Positions 15,069-22,297 are shown, counted from the first letter of the stretch. The stretch is 26,204 nt of DNA from Syntrophaceae bacterium UBA2192 (GCA_002327315.1 DCVI01000130.1:1-26204), one strand, 5' to 3'. Numbers and translations are program-made. The notes: generated from the sequence alone by a model not told the origin.

Positions 15069-16433
15069 ATGGAATTTTTAGGCGTATCCCTGGCGGCCTG
15101 GATGTCCATCCTGGCCCTGACTATCGTCATCATCATCAGTTGCATCAACGAGCAGCTTCACGTCGGCCTGCTGGGCATCGCTTTCGCCATCGTCGTGGGG
15201 GCGATCTTCATGGACATGAGGGCCTCGAAGGTCGTCATGGGGTTCCCACTGAGCCTCTTCATGATCCTCGTGGGCGTGACCTTCATGTTCGCCATGGCCC
15301 AGGTCAACGGAACCCTGGGAAAGATCACGACCTACTCGATCCGCCTGTGCGGCGGCAACATGATGCTGCTGCCCTTCATCATCTATTTTCTGACCATCTT
15401 CATCACCACGATCGGCCCGGGCAACATCGCCGGTGTCGCGCTGCTGGCCCCCATCACCATGGCCATCGCGGGCCAGGTGGGCATGTCGGCCTTCTGCATG
15501 ACCCTCATCGTCGTCGGGGCCTCCAACTCGGCGGCCTTTTCGCCCTTTGCCCCCACGGGGATCATCTCCCACGGTCTCGTCGAAAAGATGGGGCCCCAGA
15601 TCCCCGACCTCTTCGCCAAGTACTCGCTCGACGCCATCGACTGGAAGGTCTATTTCAATTCCATCCTGGCCCAGGGTATGGCCGTCATCCCTGGCTTCCT
15701 GGTCCTGGGCGGCTGGAAGTGGATGATGTCGCACAAGGGCAAGACGGTCGACATCAACACGATCGCGCCGAGGCCCGAGCCATTCAACAAGCAGCAGTGG
15801 TTCACCACGGCCTGCATCGTCATCCTGATTTTTCTCGTTGTTGTCCCGTCGCTTCCGGGCATGAAACAGTTCTTCCCGAAGTGGATGCTCCTGATGTCTT
15901 CAAACGTCGGCACCGTCGGTTTCGTCCTGGCGGGCTTCATGATGCTCTTCAACGTGGCCGACAGCAAGGCCGCCGTGAAGACGATGCCCTGGTTCGTCAT
16001 CATGATGGTCTGCGGTGTCACCGTCCTCATCGATGTCATGGAGAAGTCGGGCGGCCTCAACGCCATGGTCAAGGCCATCGCCGCCTTTTCGGGCCCCACG
16101 ACGGTCCACTTCTGGCTGGGTCTCATCACGGGCGTGATCTCGGCCTACTCGAGCTCCTCCGGCGTCGTCATGCCGGCCTTTCTGCCGCTCGTCCCGGGGC
16201 TTCTCAAGCAGGTCCCCGGCGCGGATGCCGTCGGCATGATCTCCTCGATCAACGTCGGCGCCCACCTGGTCGACGCCTCGCCGCTCAGCACGCTGGGCGC
16301 TCTCTGCATCGCCTGTGCGGCCGAGCACGAGGACAAGCAGAAGCTCTTCCGCGATCTTTTGATCTGGGGGCTCTCCATGTCGATTGTCGGCGCCATCATC
16401 TGCTGGCTGTTCTTCGGTATCCTGGGCATCTAG
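15069..16433 (+). CDS. MatC/SLC13-like dicarboxylate or carboxylate permease
   Basis: A 454-residue polytopic membrane protein with about 11-12 hydrophobic helices. Its N-terminal half resembles the MatC (malonate/dicarboxylate carrier) domain. Two helix-break motifs typical of anion transporters are present: VVGASNSAAFSPFAPTG near residue 155 and SAYSSSSGVVMPAFLPLVPG near 360, with INVGAHLVDASPLSTLGAL after it. The ribosome site is GGGAGGGAG in front of ATG 15069. It follows the decarboxylase genes on the same strand after a 205-bp leader with its own hairpins, so it may be a separate unit. By context it would import or export a pathway acid (propionate, succinate, fumarate or malonate); the substrate is not deducible. 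Confidence 0.85.
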   Translation: MEFLGVSLAAWMSILALTIVIIISCINEQLHVGLLGIAFAIVVGAIFMDMRASKVVMGFPLSLFMILVGVTFMFAMAQVNGTLGKITTYSIRLCGGNMMLLPFIIYFLTIFITTIGPGNIAGVALLAPITMAIAGQVGMSAFCMTLIVVGASNSAAFSPFAPTGIISHGLVEKMGPQIPDLFAKYSLDAIDWKVYFNSILAQGMAVIPGFLVLGGWKWMMSHKGKTVDINTIAPRPEPFNKQQWFTTACIVILIFLVVVPSLPGMKQFFPKWMLLMSSNVGTVGFVLAGFMMLFNVADSKAAVKTMPWFVIMMVCGVTVLIDVMEKSGGLNAMVKAIAAFSGPTTVHFWLGLITGVISAYSSSSGVVMPAFLPLVPGLLKQVPGADAVGMISSINVGAHLVDASPLSTLGALCIACAAEHEDKQKLFRDLLIWGLSMSIVGAIICWLFFGILGI

Positions 16434-16456
16434 GGTCCGGGGCTTTCTGACAACAC

Positions 16457-16490
16457 AAAAGGCCGGAAGGATTTTCCTTCCGGCCTTTTT
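16457..16490. terminator. Strong bidirectional terminator between permease and fumarase genes
   Basis: AAAAGGCCGGAAGG pairs perfectly with CCTTCCGGCCTTTTT around ATTTT. A-run and T-run on both sides make it work in both directions. It lies 23 bp after the permease stop and downstream of the converging fumarase genes. Confidence 0.92.
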
Positions 16491-16499
16491 CTCTCAGAA

Positions 16500-16632
16500 A
16501 AAATCCCCCTTTGCCGCCCTGATCCGCTTCGCGGGGCGGCCCGGTAAGGAACGAATCGGACATGGTTGCGCACCCTGACGGGATGCGCCCCCGGTCCTCC
16601 CCCTTTAATAAAGGGGGAAAGAGGGGGATTTT
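16500..16632. repeat. Small MITE/REP-like element between convergent genes
   Basis: An outer 11-bp inverted repeat, AAAATCCCCCT (16500-16510) with AGGGGGATTTT (16622-16632), encloses an inner perfect hairpin, CCCCCTTT-AAT-AAAGGGGG (16599-16617). No open frame is carried. This C5/G5 layout resembles dispersed intergenic repeats of many bacterial genomes. Copy number cannot be judged from one window. Confidence 0.5.
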
Positions 16633-16658
16633 CTTTTGCCTTGCTGCTCGAGGCTTGA

Positions 16659-17213
16659 TCAGGGTTTGCGGTACTTCTTCGCCCCCTCCACGTACAGGTC
16701 ATTGCCCTTCGTGTCGTTGATGACGACGACGGGAAAGTCCTCCACTTCCAGGCGCTGGATGGCCTCGGGCCCCAGGTCCTCGTAGGCGATGGTCTCGGCT
16801 TTCTTGATGCTTCGGGCCAGGAGAGCCCCTGCCCCGCCGGTGGCCCCGAAGTAGACGGCCTTGAATCGCTTCATGGCCTCCACCACGTCTGCGCCGCGGT
16901 TTCCCTTGCCGATCATTCCCTTGAGACCCAGCTCCATGAGCTTCGGGGCAAAGGCGTCCATGCGGTAGCTCGTCGTCGGCCCTGCCGATCCGATGGGCTT
17001 TCCCGGCTTTGCGGGAGCGGGCCCCACGTAGTAGATCACCTGGCCCCGGATGTCGACGGGCAACTCTTTTCCCGCCTCAATGAGGTCGAAGAGCCTTTTG
17101 TGCGCAGCATCCCGTCCCGTGTAGATCACCCCCGTGAGAAGCACCTTGTCGCCGATCCTGAGCTTCTCTACATCCTGATCCGTCAGGGGGGTCTTCAGCT
17201 TGATCTCGGCCAT
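16659..17213 (-). CDS. Class I fumarate hydratase, beta subunit (Fe-S hydro-lyase C-terminal part)
   Basis: A 184-residue subunit of the two-chain, oxygen-sensitive [4Fe-4S] fumarase/tartrate dehydratase family, which hydrates fumarate to malate. Motifs are TGRDAAHKRL (residues about 33-42), GPAPAKPGKPIGSAGPTTSYRM (substrate site) and MIGKGNR. The length is normal for the separate beta chain. Directly upstream there is no usual ribosome site except purine-rich units of an octamer repeat (AAGGTAAGAAAG before ATG 17213). It follows the alpha gene by 42 bp. It serves the fumarate-malate step of the same propionate/succinate route. Tartrate dehydratase is a close alternative. Confidence 0.93.
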   Translation of the reverse strand: MAEIKLKTPLTDQDVEKLRIGDKVLLTGVIYTGRDAAHKRLFDLIEAGKELPVDIRGQVIYYVGPAPAKPGKPIGSAGPTTSYRMDAFAPKLMELGLKGMIGKGNRGADVVEAMKRFKAVYFGATGGAGALLARSIKKAETIAYEDLGPEAIQRLEVEDFPVVVINDTKGNDLYVEGAKKYRKP

Positions 17214-17214
17214 C

Positions 17215-17254
17215 TTTCTTACCTTCTTACCCTCTCACCTTCTCACCCTCTAAC
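17215..17254 (-). repeat. Octamer tandem repeat filling the gap between fumarase alpha and beta
   Basis: Five full 8-base units, read on the minus strand: GTTAGAGG, GTGAGAAG, GTGAGAGG, GTAAGAAG, GTAAGAAA. They fill practically the whole 42-bp intergenic space, start 1 base after the alpha-subunit TAG and end 1 base before the beta-subunit ATG, so they also provide its only ribosome-site-like bases. Confidence 0.75.
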
Positions 17255-17255
17255 T

Positions 17256-18095
17256 CTAGATGACGGCTTCCTTATGCCTCGCCGCGTGGCACTGGACGTT
17301 GACCGCCACAGGGAGGCTTGCAATATGGCAAGGCTCGACTTCGAAAAAGACATCGAGCGACGTCGTGTTCCCTCCGTAGCCCATGGGCCCGATGCCCAGT
17401 TTGTTGATCCGCGCGAGAACCTCGACCTCGACCTTTGCCAGCTCCGGGTCGGCGTTGCGCTCGCCGATCTTTCTCATGAGGGCCTTCTTGGCAAGAAGCG
17501 CCGATCGCTCGAAGGTCCCGCCGATCCCCACACCGACAACCGTGGGCGGGCAGGGGTTGGACCCCGAGGCCTCGATGCGCTTGACGACGAAGTCCTTGAT
17601 CCCCTCGAGCCCCGCCGAGGGCGAGAGCATATCCACGCGGCTCATGTTCTCCGCGCCGCCCCCCTTCGGGACGGCGACGATCCGGACCCGGTCGCCGGGG
17701 ACAATGTCGAAATGGATGACGGCGGGCGTGTTGTCCTTCGTGTTGGCACGCGTGAAGGGGTGGCAGGCCGACTTCCGGAGATAGCCTTCCCCGTAGCCTT
17801 TTTTGACCCCCTCGTTGATGGCCGCCTTCAGATCGCCTCCGACAACGTGGACATCCTGCCCGATCTCGACAAAGAGGACGGCAAGACCCGTGTCCTGGCA
17901 GATGGGGGACTGCTCGTCCCGGGCGATGCGCGCATTTTCCTTGAGCTCGCGGATGACCTCCTTTGCCACGGAGGATTCGTCCTTCTCGATGGCCCGGTCA
18001 AAGGCAGCAAGCACGTCAACGCCCAGATTGCAGTTGGCGTCGATGAAGAGGTCGCGGACGGCCTTGGTAATCTCTGCTGCTTGGACTTCTCTCAT
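17256..18095 (-). CDS. Class I fumarate hydratase, alpha subunit (Fe-S hydro-lyase N-terminal part)
   Basis: A 279-residue subunit that holds the catalytic [4Fe-4S] cluster. Three cysteines at the expected places are seen: SPICQDTGLAV (Cys66), SNPCPPTVVGVGIGG (Cys182) and VQCHAARH (Cys269). KSACHPFTRANTKDNTPAVIH is another family block. Start: GGAG lies 5 bases before ATG at 18095; a GTG six bases upstream (18101) is the alternative and less likely. The beta gene follows after an octamer repeat. The pair is convergent with the methylmalonyl-CoA operon and shares the pathway. Fumarase is favoured over tartrate dehydratase by context only. Confidence 0.94.
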   Translation of the reverse strand: MREVQAAEITKAVRDLFIDANCNLGVDVLAAFDRAIEKDESSVAKEVIRELKENARIARDEQSPICQDTGLAVLFVEIGQDVHVVGGDLKAAINEGVKKGYGEGYLRKSACHPFTRANTKDNTPAVIHFDIVPGDRVRIVAVPKGGGAENMSRVDMLSPSAGLEGIKDFVVKRIEASGSNPCPPTVVGVGIGGTFERSALLAKKALMRKIGERNADPELAKVEVEVLARINKLGIGPMGYGGNTTSLDVFFEVEPCHIASLPVAVNVQCHAARHKEAVI

Positions 18096-18141
18096 GATCA
18101 CTCCAAAGGGTTGTGGACCGGTGACTCATCGGCGGAACAGC

Positions 18142-18169
18142 CACAAGCCGCAAGCCCCAAGCCTCAAGG
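18142..18169 (-). repeat. Heptamer tandem repeat downstream of elbB
   Basis: Units on the plus strand are CACAAGC, CGCAAGC, CCCAAGC and CTCAAGG; on the coding (minus) strand the core is GCTTGNG. The array lies 15 bp after the elbB stop and before the fumarase alpha start. Confidence 0.6.
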
Positions 18170-18184
18170 CTTATGGACGACGAT

Positions 18185-18844
18185 TTATTTCTTTGCCATC
18201 TTGAGGATCTCGGCCACGAGTTTCTCGATGCCCTGGGCCACCTTTGAGATGGTGGGCCCGAGCATGTAGGCCGGCGTGGTCACAATCCGGTTGGCCTCGT
18301 CGATGACGATCCCCTCGACGGGGGCCTGGACATGCTTGCCGCCCATGGCCTCGATGGCGCCTGCCGCGCCGGGGTCGTTTCCGATGGTGAGCTTCGGGTT
18401 AGCCGCACCGAGGACCTTGGCGGCGATCACGGGCGCAATGCAGAGAAAGCCAACGGGCTTCTTCGCGGCGTGTATTTCCTTGATGAGCCTCGCCACCTCG
18501 GGGTTCACAACACAGTCGGGACCCTTCACGGCGAAGTCGCAGAGGTTTTTGGCCGCACCGAATCCGCCCGGAAAGATCAGGGCATCCATGTCGGAGGCCT
18601 TCACGTCCTTCATGTCCTTGATCTTGCCGCGGGCGATGCGGGAGGACTCGCAGAGCACGTTTCTCGACCCCGCGCCGGGCTCCCCTTTTGTGTGGTCGAT
18701 CACGTGCATCTGGTCGACATCCGGCGCCATGCAGAGGATCTCCGCACCCGCCTTGTCCAGAAAGTACAGGGTCAGGGTGGCCTCGTGGATCTCGGCCCCA
18801 TCGTAAACGCCGCAGCCCGACAGAACGACACCGACCTTTGCCAT
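18185..18844 (-). CDS. elbB: ElbB-like DJ-1/PfpI family protein
   Basis: A 219-residue protein of the glutamine-amidotransferase-like/DJ-1 fold, known as ElbB (sigma cross-reacting protein 27A; glyoxalase activity has been reported for the E. coli protein). The N-terminus VGVVLSGCGVYDGAEIHEA is the ElbB signature. The nucleophile elbow has Cys135 in VGFLCIAPV, and FPGGFGAAKNLCDFAVKG lies near 92-108. ATG at 18844 follows AGGAGGTCCATT; the longer frame to 19039 would run through the promoter region and a terminator and is rejected. A role in glyoxal detoxification or isoprenoid metabolism is only a family note. It is upstream of the fumarase genes on the same strand, 89 bp away, so co-transcription is possible. 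Confidence 0.9.
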   Translation of the reverse strand: MAKVGVVLSGCGVYDGAEIHEATLTLYFLDKAGAEILCMAPDVDQMHVIDHTKGEPGAGSRNVLCESSRIARGKIKDMKDVKASDMDALIFPGGFGAAKNLCDFAVKGPDCVVNPEVARLIKEIHAAKKPVGFLCIAPVIAAKVLGAANPKLTIGNDPGAAGAIEAMGGKHVQAPVEGIVIDEANRIVTTPAYMLGPTISKVAQGIEKLVAEILKMAKK

Positions 18845-18988
18845 AATGGACCTCCTGCATGCCGTGGGTTTTTTCTCAAGGACAGGGGCAGGGAAAAAGC
18901 GTGCACTGATGGATGATTCCCGCAAACCCCGGGCAGAAATATAGATGAACACCCGGACGGGTGTCAACGAAAATGCGACCCCAAAGAA

Positions 18989-19014
18989 AAAGCCCCGGTT
19001 CAATGCGGGGCTTT
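18989..19014 (-). terminator. Terminator behind the first ABM-domain gene
   Basis: AAGCCCCG pairs with CGGGGCTT across an 8-base loop. On the minus strand it is followed by TTTTTCTTT, a good terminator, about 20 bp after the stop at 19036. It separates the ABM genes from elbB. Confidence 0.85.
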
Positions 19015-19035
19015 CCGGTCGGGAGGGCTCAAATC

Positions 19036-19338
19036 TCACGGGGTCATTGTTTTTCTGGGATACTGATAGATCTCGTATTCCGTGGGGCCACCGAGGAGTT
19101 TGTCGATCTTGCCCTGGATCTCCTTGCGCTCATCCGTGGCGATCCACTTTTTCCAGAAATAATCAGAATCCCAGATGCTGATGACCAGGTAATCCTCGGG
19201 CTTATCGGTACCATGGAGCGTCTCGCCCGAGATGTAGCCCGGTTGTCGCGATGCCGCACTGCGCAACTGGGTGATCAGGGACAGGAGCTCCGTTTCTTTC
19301 TCCTTTGGCGCTTTTCTCTTGATCATGACTTTAATCAT
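19036..19338 (-). CDS. ABM-domain (antibiotic biosynthesis monooxygenase-like) protein, copy 1
   Basis: A 100-residue protein of the dimeric alpha/beta ABM fold, which includes cofactor-free monooxygenases and haem-degrading enzymes but also many proteins of unknown role. The strand-helix pattern is seen: IKVMIKRKAPKEKE, then ELLSLITQLRSAASRQPGYI, SGETL, and EDYLVISIWDS-YFWKKW. GAAAGGAGGAGAGCCCC precedes the ATG. It is a paralog of the gene at 19667, with the same order of blocks (LRS-QPGYISGET, YLVIS-WD, DKLLG-YEIYQYP). No catalytic residue can be assigned. The two share a strand but are 329 bp apart. Confidence 0.85.
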   Translation of the reverse strand: MIKVMIKRKAPKEKETELLSLITQLRSAASRQPGYISGETLHGTDKPEDYLVISIWDSDYFWKKWIATDERKEIQGKIDKLLGGPTEYEIYQYPRKTMTP

Positions 19339-19666
19339 GGGGCTCTCCTCCTTTCTCTCTCAGTCTGGTGGCCGGGAGGCGAATCCCGCTGATGACACTG
19401 CGTTCATTTGCGGGCTTCGAACTTGTGAAGATCGGAAGAGCAGAAGTGAGGAAAAGCGGACAAGAAAGAATCTTCCATCCACTCCGCTCTTCCGCTCTTC
19501 ATCGCATCCTAACTTCGTCTGAACAGGCATGCCGGACCCGCTGCCGGGACCGGTTCTAATTTGCCGCAAAGGGATCGGAATAGAGAAGGAACCGGAAGAG
19601 GAGACGTCGCTGCAGATTGAGAAGATGCTTCTGCGCTGGAAAAGGAAGTGAGGGGGATACGCCTTA
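19339..19666. other. Region between the two ABM genes, dominated by inverted octamer repeats
   Basis: No confident gene is seen. The centre holds inverted octamer arrays (19425-19502). A 40-codon plus-strand frame at 19529-19651 (MPDPLPGPVLICRK, ending MLLRWKRK) has a charged coding-like tail but no ribosome site and no recognised family. It is noted only as a possible small ORF or relic. Confidence 0.35.
19425..19502. repeat. Two opposed octamer arrays forming a long imperfect hairpin
   Basis: Left arm units (plus strand): GTGAAGAT, CGGAAGAG, CAGAAGTG, AGGAAAAG, CGGACAAG (19425-19464). The right arm CACTCCGC, TCTTCCGC, TCTTCATC lies at about 19480-19503 and is nearly the complement of the left arm (19427-19452 against 19475-19500), with several G/A differences. 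The RNA of either strand could fold into a 25-bp stem. Confidence 0.65.
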
Positions 19667-20017
19667 TTATTTGGACTTGGACGGCGTGCGCTCCAGGTAA
19701 TCGCTGGGTTCGGCTTTGTGGTAACGCTTTTCGGGATAGTGGTAGATATCGTAGGTGGTCTTCTTCCCCAGGAGTTTGTCGATCTTGTCCTGCAGCGCCT
19801 TGCGGGGCGGGCTGGAAACCCACTTTTCCCAGTCCTGCAAGTTATCCCAGGTGCTGATGACGAGGTACTCGTCGGGGTTGCTGACGTGGCGCATGGTCTC
19901 GCCGGAGATATAGCCGGGCTGCTTCGATACCATGCTCCGAAGCTCCGTGATCAGGGATACGAGGTCCTTCTCCTTATCGGCCGTCACCCATCTTTTGATC
20001 ATGACTCGAATGGCCAT
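19667..20017 (-). CDS. ABM-domain protein, copy 2
   Basis: A 116-residue paralog of the gene at 19036. The core MAIRVMIKRWVTADKEKDLVS, LRSMVSKQPGYISGETM, DEYLVISTWDNLQDWEKW and DKLLGKKTTYDIYHYPEK is shared in order. A basic C-terminal extension (HKAEPSDYLERTPSKSK) is extra. Start: AAGGAGG lies 8 bases before ATG at 20017; a GTG at 20026 overlaps the ribosome site and is rejected. The gene ends with two stops in tandem (TAATAA). It lies upstream of copy 1. Function is unknown; some ABM proteins act on quinones or haem, which is family knowledge and not evidence here. Confidence 0.85.
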   Translation of the reverse strand: MAIRVMIKRWVTADKEKDLVSLITELRSMVSKQPGYISGETMRHVSNPDEYLVISTWDNLQDWEKWVSSPPRKALQDKIDKLLGKKTTYDIYHYPEKRYHKAEPSDYLERTPSKSK

Positions 20018-20139
20018 ATCCGTCACCTCCTTTCGTTGAAACAGTATTCGGGATTCCTATATTTATAAATACAACTGTAAGGCATCGACTTCAAGTGTAA
20101 AAATGGCGGCGCGGTCGAAAGGATGGCGGAAGGGATGAT

Positions 20140-21081
20140 TCAGCGTGGCATGGACTCGACGACGCGGCGAATCCCCTCGACGGCCCCAAATGGGATGCCG
20201 ATGTGGCCTGCGGGGACGTCGTAATCCCGGGGATTGATCCGGATCAGGGTGGCCTTCCCTCCCCGGACGGCGGCCTCGGAGGTCATCCGGACCGTTGCCA
20301 CGGCCTTGCCTGCGCCCAGTTCCACCGCGGCCAGGGACGAACCTTTTCGTGACAGCCCCTGGAGCCACCGGCTGAACCGGTCACTCTGCATCCGGGTGCG
20401 GTGCGGGATCCAGTCCCCGTCATTGAACATGAGGACGTTGGGTCGTGCCAGGGATCCGCATTTCGGGCAGCGCGGCAGGGGATCCCGGGCCCTGAACTGC
20501 GTCTCGTCGACGTCGGGGGTTACCTCCCGGGCCTCCCAGATGTCGTGAGAGCAGGGCCGCGAGCACTGGAGATGGTGAATGGAGCCGTGGCATTCCTCGA
20601 TGCGGTCCTCGTCGAAACCGGCAATCTGGAACTGGCCGTCGACGTTGGAGGTGAACACGAAATAGCCTCCCTTCTTCTTTTTGCCGATCTCGAGAAGCTG
20701 TTTGAACCCTGCGTGCGGGACCGTGCGTCGATACAGGTTCAGGCGGTGGCCGTAGAACCCCCACGCCAGGGATGGATCCCTTTCGAACCACCAGGGGTCG
20801 GCCATCTCCACGAAGGAAACACCCAGTTTGGCCATGGGCGGGTAGGCCTTCCAGAACCCCTCGTTGCCCCGGAAGTCGGGCAGGCCCGAGTCGACGCCCA
20901 TGCCGGCGCCTGCGGTGATCAACAGCGCTTCTGCGTCTCGAAGTTTCCGGGCGGCTTCTTCGAGGCGCTCAACGAGCTCCACTGCAGGTTCATTCCTTTT
21001 GAATGGTATTTGATGAGGATCGGACGACGGCGCTCGCCTCCATGGACGCGCTCCGAGCGGAGAAACCCGAAAAAAGCTCAT
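20140..21081 (-). CDS. Sir2-like (sirtuin family) NAD-binding protein
   Basis: Up to 313 residues. The sirtuin signature is present: LLITAGAGMGVDSGLPDFRG (NAD loop), FTSNVDGQF (in place of the usual TQNID), ECHGSIHHLQC (catalytic His), and a zinc site with CSRPC and later PRCPKCG, followed by RPNVLMFNDGDW and a second NAD loop, VELGAGKAVATVR. In the standard family this second loop reads GTS; here it reads GAGKA. Expected activity is NAD-dependent deacylation in the cytosol, or simply NAD binding. The start at 21081 overlaps the upstream gene's stop by ATGA, with GGGAGG just in front. The first 30 residues look unlike sirtuins, so a GTG near 20985 is an alternative. The gene is probably coupled to the kinase-like gene. 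Confidence 0.82.
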   Translation of the reverse strand: MSFFRVSPLGARPWRRAPSSDPHQIPFKRNEPAVELVERLEEAARKLRDAEALLITAGAGMGVDSGLPDFRGNEGFWKAYPPMAKLGVSFVEMADPWWFERDPSLAWGFYGHRLNLYRRTVPHAGFKQLLEIGKKKKGGYFVFTSNVDGQFQIAGFDEDRIEECHGSIHHLQCSRPCSHDIWEAREVTPDVDETQFRARDPLPRCPKCGSLARPNVLMFNDGDWIPHRTRMQSDRFSRWLQGLSRKGSSLAAVELGAGKAVATVRMTSEAAVRGGKATLIRINPRDYDVPAGHIGIPFGAVEGIRRVVESMPR

Positions 21082-21881
21082 CCCCTCCCGTGCAATTCAT
21101 TTCTCAGGGGGCGGCCCTTGGACATGCTCACGGCGATCTCCTCGATCGCCTTGTATTCACTCTTGTTGTGGATCACGCCTTGAAGAATGATCTTCTGGCC
21201 GTCGTAGCCAACGGCAAACGTCGGCACATGAATCTTCGGGTTCGTGAGCACCTGGGCCCTGATCTGCGCTGCGATGGTCCTGCCCACGAGAAGATCCCAT
21301 GTGTCGGGAGTGATCATCTGGTCCTTCACCCGGAGGGCGTCGACAATGATCTTCGAGATCTGTTCGTAGGAATGGGTCGCCGCGTTGAAGACCATGTCGT
21401 AGTTCTTGAGATCGAACCAATCCTTCCCATAGATGGCCTTGACATAGCCGACGCGTGCCTTGTCTGTCCGCCTCACGATATCCTCGGCCGCCTTTTCACC
21501 GATCTCCGACTTCTCCATCAGCCGACGGACCCGGACTTCAAAGGGCGCCGTTAGCCGGACCTTCAGAACGAAGGGAAGATCCGTCAGAACGAAGCTCCCT
21601 CCCTGGCCGATGATGATGGCCTTGTCCCGGGAGGCATGTTCATAGATGTACGCCTCGAGAAGACCGACGAAGGCGCGGTATTCCCAGTCATAACGGTCCC
21701 AGAGAGAGGGCCTTTCCTGGTCAAGCTCGCGGAAGAGGCGCTCCCAGCGATCCCCCGCTGCCCTCATATATGCGAGGCTCTGATCCTTTCCGGAGCACTT
21801 GTAGCCCAGGGCTTCACCAATCTGGGTCGCCACTTCCTGGCCGCCGCTTCTGAAATCAAGTGATATTGCAAGAATTGCCAT
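21078..21881 (-). CDS. Cytidylate-kinase-like protein fused to a BON-like domain
   Basis: A 267-residue protein. Residues 1-200 match the cytidylate-kinase-like (Cytidylate_kin2) family: AISLDFRSGGQEVATQIGEALGY (P-loop variant), AIIIGQGGSFVLTDLPFVLKVRL, then EKAAEDIVRRTDKARVGYVK and YGKDWFDLKNYDMVFN. The P-loop reads FRSGGQ where relatives have FGSGGR, so the first Gly is lost. Residues about 210-260 (VLTNPKIHVPTFAVGYDGQKIILQGVIHNKSEYKAIEEIA) look like a BON domain, a phospholipid- or ligand-binding fold. The nucleotide or target is unknown. A good promoter lies 235 bp upstream. It overlaps the Sir2-like gene by 4 bases. Confidence 0.8.
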   Translation of the reverse strand: MAILAISLDFRSGGQEVATQIGEALGYKCSGKDQSLAYMRAAGDRWERLFRELDQERPSLWDRYDWEYRAFVGLLEAYIYEHASRDKAIIIGQGGSFVLTDLPFVLKVRLTAPFEVRVRRLMEKSEIGEKAAEDIVRRTDKARVGYVKAIYGKDWFDLKNYDMVFNAATHSYEQISKIIVDALRVKDQMITPDTWDLLVGRTIAAQIRAQVLTNPKIHVPTFAVGYDGQKIILQGVIHNKSEYKAIEEIAVSMSKGRPLRNELHGRG

Positions 21882-22297
21882 CGATACTCTGTCTCGTCAT
21901 GAATCAACGGGCACGGGAAAACAGGCCTCCCCCATCGCCCGCAGCGGGTGTTTTGGATGAACTCAGCTTCGCAAGGAGGGGGAACTGGAACGATTGCGCT
22001 GGACCCCGCCCCTCATGCTCTCCCGTCGCTGACTTGCGGCAGATGACCGGGAGAAGGGCAAAACCGGCAAACACAGATGGGGTGGCCTTCGGGCGTTCCC
22101 ATCTTGTCACGTTGCATCATAGCGATCCCTGCCACCTTGTCAAGGGAAAAAAGCAACTTTTTTCGATTCTAACCTGCCGGATATGCGGCAATTTTTCGTT
22201 GCGGCTGCCGGCCGTCCGGACTCCTTCCCGAGGGCATCTGCATAATGGCCGGAAAGAGGCTTCAACCTGCGGCCCGGCCATGGGAAAAGGGGGGCTT
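21882..22297. other. Long leader upstream of the kinase/Sir2 operon
   Basis: A 416-bp stretch without a gene. It holds a good sigma-70 promoter on the minus strand (22116-22143) with an A/T tract just upstream (22145-22163, AAAAAAG-CAA-CTTTTTT, which may act as an UP element). An untranslated leader of about 230 nt is implied. No riboswitch family was recognised. The left end overlaps the regulator's terminator. Confidence 0.5.
22116..22143 (-). promoter_or_regulatory. Sigma-70 promoter for the kinase/Sir2 operon
   Basis: On the minus strand, TTGACA (22143-22138) is followed by a 16-bp spacer and TATGAT (22121-22116). The -35 box is perfect and the -10 box is one base off consensus. It lies on the correct strand, about 235 bp upstream of ATG 21881. 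Confidence 0.75.

Noticed and set aside
18845..19039. N-terminal extension of elbB
   Set aside because: It would translate through a terminator and a promoter region; AGGAGG stands directly before ATG 18844, where the family N-terminus begins.
19429..19441. 13-base exact match to the common Illumina adapter start
   Set aside because: The bases sit in phase with the octamer array, do not continue into either adapter version, and a second array at 24353-24384 also contains GAAGATCGGAA. It is better explained as a natural repeat unit than as contamination.
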